Of a stretch of 9,158 bases of DNA, positions 6,599 through 9,158 are shown piece after piece. Where the stretch lies: positions 1 through 9,158 of the forward strand of contig JAQVBN010000015.1 of the NCBI GenBank assembly GCA_028690275.1. Direction: 5' to 3'. The stretch's first letter is position 1. The number at the start of each line of letters is the position of its first letter. The notes beneath the pieces are model-generated. The model made no database searches, was not told where the DNA came from, and worked only from the letters and a program-made list of their open reading frames with translations. The DNA is from Minisyncoccota bacterium. GTDB taxonomy: Bacteria; Patescibacteriota; Minisyncoccia; Minisyncoccales; Minisyncoccaceae. Made by a program: the position numbers and the translations under genes.

Positions 6599-6973
6599 TT
6601 ATAATAAGTTAAAGCTAAAAATTATTCCCAAAATTGCAATAAATGGAAATAAAATCCAAAGTAATAATGTAATAATAAGGGTCACTAAGAGAAAAACCTC
6701 GAAAATAATCCAAAAAAGAAGAATAAAAGTTCTTACAAAAAAACCAATAATTCTGGAAAAACAATTAGAAAAAAAGGTTTCTATCCGACTCCCAAAATTG
6801 AATTCTTTTTTGTAATTCCAAATAATTTTTTTCCAAGGAGAAAATAAAGTTTTCAAACAGTAATCAATAGAGAAAAAATTAACCCCAAACCAAAGCAAGT
6901 TTTTAAAAACTTTTATAATTTTTTGTGGCACTTCTATAAACTGCCAATAAAAATATTCTAAAATTAAAATCAT
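6599..6973 (-). CDS. Small membrane protein with FSPWKK motif, partner of the Clp-like protein
   Basis: This 124-residue protein has an aromatic, partly amphipathic N-terminal half containing WQFIEVPQK (10-18) and LFSPWKK (43-49). A strongly hydrophobic C-terminal half (about 76-121) is enough for two membrane passes. I recognise it only as a conserved hypothetical that I associate with CPR genomes, where it tends to sit before a Clp-like ATPase; that recollection is not checked. Its stop is one base from the ATG of the Clp-like gene, so translation is coupled and the two products probably work together at the membrane. No ribosome binding site is placed properly: GGAAG touches the ATG. The promoter position suggests a leaderless mRNA. 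The function is unknown. Confidence 0.8.
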   Translation of the reverse strand: MILILEYFYWQFIEVPQKIIKVFKNLLWFGVNFFSIDYCLKTLFSPWKKIIWNYKKEFNFGSRIETFFSNCFSRIIGFFVRTFILLFWIIFEVFLLVTLIITLLLWILFPFIAILGIIFSFNLL

Positions 6974-6980
6974 CTTCCAT

Positions 6981-7009
6981 ATTATACCTTTTTATTTAAA
7001 ATTCGTAAA
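6981..7009 (-). promoter_or_regulatory. Promoter of the membrane protein / Clp operon, probably leaderless
   Basis: On the minus strand a perfect TATAAT (6986-6981) is preceded after 17 bases by TTTACG (7009-7004, four of six). The usual start distance puts +1 at about 6974, with the ATG at 6973, so the mRNA would begin at or one base before the start codon. An out-of-frame ATG at 6980 lies between the -10 box and the start and would not be transcribed. Confidence 0.65.
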
Positions 7010-7022
7010 CACTTTAAAAGGG

Positions 7023-7072
7023 GCTTGACAAAAAGGTATTTTTTGCTAAATATAGTCTAGCTTGACAAAAAG
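7023..7072 (+). repeat. Direct repeat GCTTGACAAAAAG, two copies 37 bases apart
   Basis: The 13-base string GCTTGACAAAAAG occurs at 7023-7035 and again at 7060-7072. Each contains a perfect -35 box TTGACA. Only the second copy has a good -10 box at the right distance; the first has at best TAAATA at 7047-7052. This may be a tandem promoter, a duplicated promoter remnant or a binding site for a regulator. Confidence 0.7.
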
Positions 7073-7089
7073 AGCATAAGAATTATACT
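7062..7089 (+). promoter_or_regulatory. Promoter of the acidic microprotein / thioredoxin-fold operon
   Basis: TTGACA (7062-7067), a 16-base spacer and TATACT (7084-7089) give a predicted start near 7096. The leader to the microprotein ATG is about 46 bases of nearly pure A/T without a Shine-Dalgarno site. It diverges from the promoter of the membrane protein/Clp operon about 50 bases away. Confidence 0.7.
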
Positions 7090-7141
7090 AACAATATAGC
7101 TTTTAAAAATTAATAAAAATCATTAATTATTATATAAAACT

Positions 7142-7246
7142 ATGGACTTTGAAGATTTTGAAGATTTAGATCAAGATCTTTTCGATGATGATTTCGATTA
7201 CAGTGACGAACTGGAAGATGAAATTGACTTCGATGAAGAATTTTAA
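7142..7246 (+). CDS. Extremely acidic 34-aa microprotein (below usual gene-calling length)
   Basis: An ATG at 7142 opens a 34-codon frame that ends in TAA at 7244. The product starts MDFEDFEDLDQDLFDDDFDY and ends EIDFDEEF. By count it has 13 Asp, 7 Glu, 6 Phe and no Lys, Arg or His, so net charge is close to -20. Phe residues occur at 3, 6, 14, 18, 30 and 34, embedded in acid, as in short linear binding motifs or DNA-mimic proteins. It is the first gene after a good TTGACA/TATACT promoter and lies 21 bases before the thioredoxin-fold gene, so the two are probably co-transcribed. No Shine-Dalgarno site is visible, as with several neighbours. Function is unknown; a translated leader for the next gene is an alternative. 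Confidence 0.6.
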   Translation: MDFEDFEDLDQDLFDDDFDYSDELEDEIDFDEEF

Positions 7247-7267
7247 TTACTAACTAAATAAAAACAA

Positions 7268-7951
7268 ATGAATAAAAAAATACTGACAATCTTTTTGTCT
7301 CTAATTATAGTAGCACTAGCGGTCTATTTAATAATTGATAAAACCCAAGCCGAAACAAAAATAAGCAAGGAAGAAACAATTAATAAGGCTCTAGAATACA
7401 TTCAAAATAATTTAGCTACTCAAGGAATGGAAGTAGCCTTAGCTCAAGTATACGAAAGCGAAGAAAATCCTCTTTATTACACTTTTCAAATAAGCGCTTT
7501 GGGTCAATTATATGACATTGTAGTAACTGCTGATGGTTCAAAGTTATTTATGGATGCAGGAATAGACCTAAACAAAAAAATAGACGCAAAAGCTGATGGT
7601 AACTTCTCGACAAAAGAAGATGCTGAAATAATAACAGAAGATGGTAAGCTAGTAGTATATTTATTCACATCATCAACCTGTCCTCATTGTGAGTGGGAAA
7701 AACCAGTAGTAAATGAAGTTATTTCACAATTCGGAGATAGCGTAATTCTAAAATTAAGAGAAGATACTGCTGAAGATCAAGAAGTTTATACTCAATTTGG
7801 AACTGGCGGAGTGCCACTATTAGTAATTGGAGGAAAATATTATAGAGAAGGTTCTGGAGAAAACTTTGGAAAAGACGCAGAGAAAGAATATCTAACTAAG
7901 TATATCTGCGAATTAACCGGAAATACACCAGAAGATATCTGTATAAAATAA
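7268..7951 (+). CDS. Membrane-anchored thioredoxin-fold protein with CPHC centre
   Basis: This 227-residue protein has an N-terminal signal anchor (about 5-23), so the rest should face outside the membrane. A lead-in region (about 30-110) precedes a thioredoxin-like domain (about 118-215). That domain has a strand LVVYLFTSSTCPHC leading into the redox pair C138-P-H-C141, the same dipeptide as in DsbA. A cis-proline loop GGVPLLVIGGK (180-190, P183) faces the active site. A second cysteine pair, C214 and C225, lies at the C-terminus and may form a structural or relay disulfide. It probably acts as an extracytoplasmic thiol oxidoreductase, perhaps with a VKOR- or DsbB-type partner, none of which is in the window. 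It follows the acidic microprotein by 21 bases, has no clear ribosome binding site, and ends at a terminator. Confidence 0.85.
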   Translation: MNKKILTIFLSLIIVALAVYLIIDKTQAETKISKEETINKALEYIQNNLATQGMEVALAQVYESEENPLYYTFQISALGQLYDIVVTADGSKLFMDAGIDLNKKIDAKADGNFSTKEDAEIITEDGKLVVYLFTSSTCPHCEWEKPVVNEVISQFGDSVILKLREDTAEDQEVYTQFGTGGVPLLVIGGKYYREGSGENFGKDAEKEYLTKYICELTGNTPEDICIK

Positions 7952-7960
7952 AATAAAAAG

Positions 7961-7985
7961 TTCCTGCTTATGCAGGAATTTTTTT
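7961..7985 (+). terminator. Terminator after the thioredoxin-fold gene
   Basis: TTCCTGC (7961-7967) and GCAGGAA (7972-7978) form a 7-bp stem with a TTAT loop, followed by seven T (7979-7985). It starts 10 bases after the stop. The A-rich left flank means it could also stop minus-strand read-through. Confidence 0.88.
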
Positions 7986-7989
7986 ATAC

Positions 7990-8017
7990 AAAAAAAGATA
8001 CCCCTAAGGGTATCTTT
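7990..8017 (-). terminator. Terminator after rplL
   Basis: On the minus strand AAAGATACCC (8017-8008) pairs with GGGTATCTTT (8003-7994) around a 4-base TTAG loop, and T continues to 7990. It lies 13 bases after the rplL stop and faces the plus-strand terminator at 7961-7985, so the two convergent operons each have their own. Confidence 0.88.
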
Positions 8018-8029
8018 CTCAATTAAAAT

Positions 8030-8434
8030 TTATTTTAATTCAATAGTAGCACCTGCTTCTTCGAATTTCTTTTTCATTTCTTCCGCTTCTTCTTTCTTTA
8101 CACCTTCTTTAACAACTGCTGGAGTTGTTGCAGCACCATCTACCATATCCTTAGCTTCCTTTAATCCGATTTGCAATGTGTCTCTTACAACCTTGATAAC
8201 TTCAATCTTTTTCTCACCAACACCTGTTAAAACAACGTTGTATTCTGATTTAGCATCTTCAGTTGCTGCGGCTGCTGGAGCTGCGGCTGCCATCATTTGT
8301 GGAGCAGCTGCTGAAACGCCAAACTTATCTTCTAAAACTTTAACTAATTCTGATAAATCTAAAACTGACATAGTTTCGATTTCTTCTACAATTTTTTTGA
8401 ACTTTGTAGGTACTTCTGTTTTTTCTTCTGCCAT
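8030..8434 (-). CDS. rplL: 50S ribosomal protein L7/L12
   Basis: L7/L12 forms the flexible stalk of the 50S subunit that recruits and stimulates translation GTPases. The 134-residue protein has an N-terminal dimerisation and L10-binding part (about 10-40, with [19 protein letters not shown] at 22-40) and an Ala-rich hinge (about 41-58). The C-terminal domain (about 63-134) carries the conserved [24 protein letters not shown] and [10 protein letters not shown] segments. It is a little longer than the common 120-128 residues because of an extra segment before the first helix. It lies 20 bases after rplJ, has no Shine-Dalgarno site in TTTAAAAAATAATATT before the ATG, and ends at a terminator. 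Several copies are needed per L10, so stronger translation than rplJ is expected, which makes the missing site notable. Confidence 0.96.
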   Translation of the reverse strand: MAEEKTEVPTKFKKIVEEIETMSVLDLSELVKVLEDKFGVSAAAPQMMAAAAPAAAATEDAKSEYNVVLTGVGEKKIEVIKVVRDTLQIGLKEAKDMVDGAATTPAVVKEGVKKEEAEEMKKKFEEAGATIELK

Positions 8435-8454
8435 AATATTATTTTTTAAACTAA

Positions 8455-8973
8455 TTATTTTTTATCCCCTATTTGAGATAAAGCTCGAACAAATTGAGAC
8501 AATGTTCCCGAAAGAACTTGTGCAAAACCTGAAATTGGAGCATTTAATGTTCCAACTAATCCTCCTAAAAGCTGTTGCTTTGAAGGAAGTTGTGCAATAC
8601 TAGTCATTTGATCTAGTCCATAGTAATTACCTTCCAAGATTCCTCCCACCATTTTAATTGATTCGTGAGTTTTTGAAAATTCATGAATACTTTTTGCAGG
8701 AGAGATTTCATCTTCGAAGCCAAAAACTACACCAAGTTGTCCTCCTAAATCTCTAACTTTAATATCTACTTTCTTTTCTTCGAAAGCAAGATCAACTAAA
8801 GTCTTTTTTGCAATCTTAAGTTCGTTTCCAGATTGTCTTAATTCTTTACGAAGTTCTGTTAAATCTTTTACACTTGTTCCAGCATAATCGATAAAAACTA
8901 CTGACTTTTGTCTTTCGATATTATCAGCTAACTCCTTCACTATTTCTTGCTTTTTTGCTTTTGTAATTGCCAT
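8455..8973 (-). CDS. rplJ: 50S ribosomal protein L10
   Basis: L10 anchors the L7/L12 dimers to 23S rRNA and, with them, represses its own mRNA. From the ATG at 8973 the 172-residue product begins [15 protein letters not shown], the standard L10 start, and AAAGG lies four bases before it. The N-terminal rRNA-binding domain (about 1-100) includes [22 protein letters not shown] (25-46) and KIAKKTLV (53-60). The conserved [21 protein letters not shown] stretch begins at 129 and leads into the long C-terminal helix that carries L12 dimers. A longer reading frame opens at 9045, but its 24 extra residues would be encoded by the leader and its terminator, so it is rejected. rplL follows after 20 bases. 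Confidence 0.96.
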   Translation of the reverse strand: MAITKAKKQEIVKELADNIERQKSVVFIDYAGTSVKDLTELRKELRQSGNELKIAKKTLVDLAFEEKKVDIKVRDLGGQLGVVFGFEDEISPAKSIHEFSKTHESIKMVGGILEGNYYGLDQMTSIAQLPSKQQLLGGLVGTLNAPISGFAQVLSGTLSQFVRALSQIGDKK

Positions 8974-8991
8974 AAAACCTTTTTTTATATT

Positions 8992-9013
8992 AAAAAATCT
9001 GTGCGACCACAGA
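8992..9013 (-). terminator. Attenuator terminator in the L10 leader
   Basis: On the minus strand TCTGTG (9013-9008), a GTCG loop and CACAGA (9003-8998) form a 6-bp stem followed directly by six T (8997-8992). It lies 18 bases before the rplJ ATG, where a constitutive terminator would shut the operon, so conditional use is implied. Bases 9007-9013 also belong to the competing helix. Confidence 0.72.
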
Positions 9014-9086
9014 CAATATAAGGTATATAAATAAAATATAATCATCCTAGATAGGTCTTATTTATTTGCCTATTGTCTGCAGATAT
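8992..9086 (-). ncRNA. Ribosomal protein L10 leader with transcription attenuator
   Basis: The region between the predicted start (about 9086) and the rplJ ribosome binding site folds in two exclusive ways. CAGACAATA (9079-9071, minus strand) is the exact complement of TATTGTCTG (9018-9010). With flanking C-G, U-G and G-U pairs the helix reaches 12 bp, and a GG/CC step with a 3-base UUA bulge inside it resembles a kink-turn. The 3' half of this helix overlaps the 5' stem of a terminator at 8992-9013. L10 leaders bind the L10(L12)4 complex; in B. subtilis this is known to work by attenuation. Confidence 0.7.
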
Positions 9087-9092
9087 ATTTAA

Positions 9093-9120
9093 ATTATACA
9101 CAATAACTTTAAAAAGTCAA
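9093..9120 (-). promoter_or_regulatory. Promoter of rplJ-rplL
   Basis: TTGACT (9120-9115, five of six), a 16-base spacer and a perfect TATAAT (9098-9093) on the minus strand place the start near 9086 and give a leader of about 113 bases. The remaining 38 bases to the right edge are A/T-rich and I see no gene in them. Confidence 0.78.
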
Positions 9121-9158
9121 TAAACAGTTTTTGTTTTTAAATATGAAAGTAATGTGCC

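Noticed and set aside
8178..8603. Plus-strand open frame of 141 codons
   Set aside because: It lies opposite rplL and the end of rplJ; its Ala-rich stretch is just the antisense of the L7/L12 hinge, and it has no promoter or ribosome binding site of its own.
8974..9045. Upstream start for L10 giving a 24-residue N-terminal extension
   Set aside because: The extension is encoded by the structured leader and terminator, has no ribosome binding site, and the product from 8973 already begins with the standard L10 MAITKAKK with AAAGG before it.
1..9158. CRISPR array, insertion sequence, phage or toxin-antitoxin system
   Set aside because: No regularly spaced repeats, transposase motifs, integrase motifs or paired small toxin/antitoxin frames were seen; the content is core housekeeping genes plus the membrane ATPase pair.

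Overview
The window is AT-rich (roughly one third G+C by eye, not computed) and reads as a piece of a small, streamlined bacterial genome, most likely a Candidate Phyla Radiation (Patescibacteria) member. The reasons are compact gene packing, many starts without a Shine-Dalgarno sequence, a minimal division cluster, and a membrane-anchored Clp-like AAA+ protein paired with a small membrane protein carrying an FSPWKK motif, a pairing I associate with CPR genomes. TGA is used as a stop at 177-179, immediately before an intrinsic terminator, so the UGA=Gly code of Gracilibacteria/SR1 is unlikely. The lineage call is an inference from gene content.

All genes except two are on the minus strand. 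Read in minus-strand order from the right edge: (1) rplJ-rplL (8973 to 8030), preceded by a promoter and a structured L10 leader that ends in its own terminator hairpin, and closed by a terminator at 7990-8017. (2) A plus-strand pair (7142-7951): an unlisted 34-residue, extremely acidic microprotein and a membrane-anchored thioredoxin-fold protein with a CPHC centre, closed by a terminator at 7961-7985. (3) A minus-strand pair (6973 to 4051), probably read from a leaderless promoter: a small membrane protein and an 848-residue membrane-tethered Clp-type AAA+ protein, closed by a terminator at 3996-4020. (4) The division cluster mraZ-rsmH-ftsL-like-ftsI (3923 to 630), with a promoter covered by MraZ-type boxes. 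(5) tRNA-Glu(CTC) right behind ftsI. (6) A 102-residue orphan gene with its own promoter and terminator. (7) At the left edge, the first 19 codons of rpsL, so the str operon continues outside the window.

The genes cover translation (S12, L10, L7/L12, tRNA-Glu, 16S rRNA methylation by RsmH), septal wall synthesis and its control (MraZ, FtsL-like, FtsI), envelope redox chemistry (thioredoxin-fold protein) and an unexplained membrane AAA+ system. The most unusual parts are the Clp-like protein, whose first ATPase domain has lost its key motifs and whose pore loops and ClpP-docking tripeptide are not recognisable; the acidic microprotein; the phased MraZ boxes; and a complete terminator/antiterminator switch in the L10 leader.
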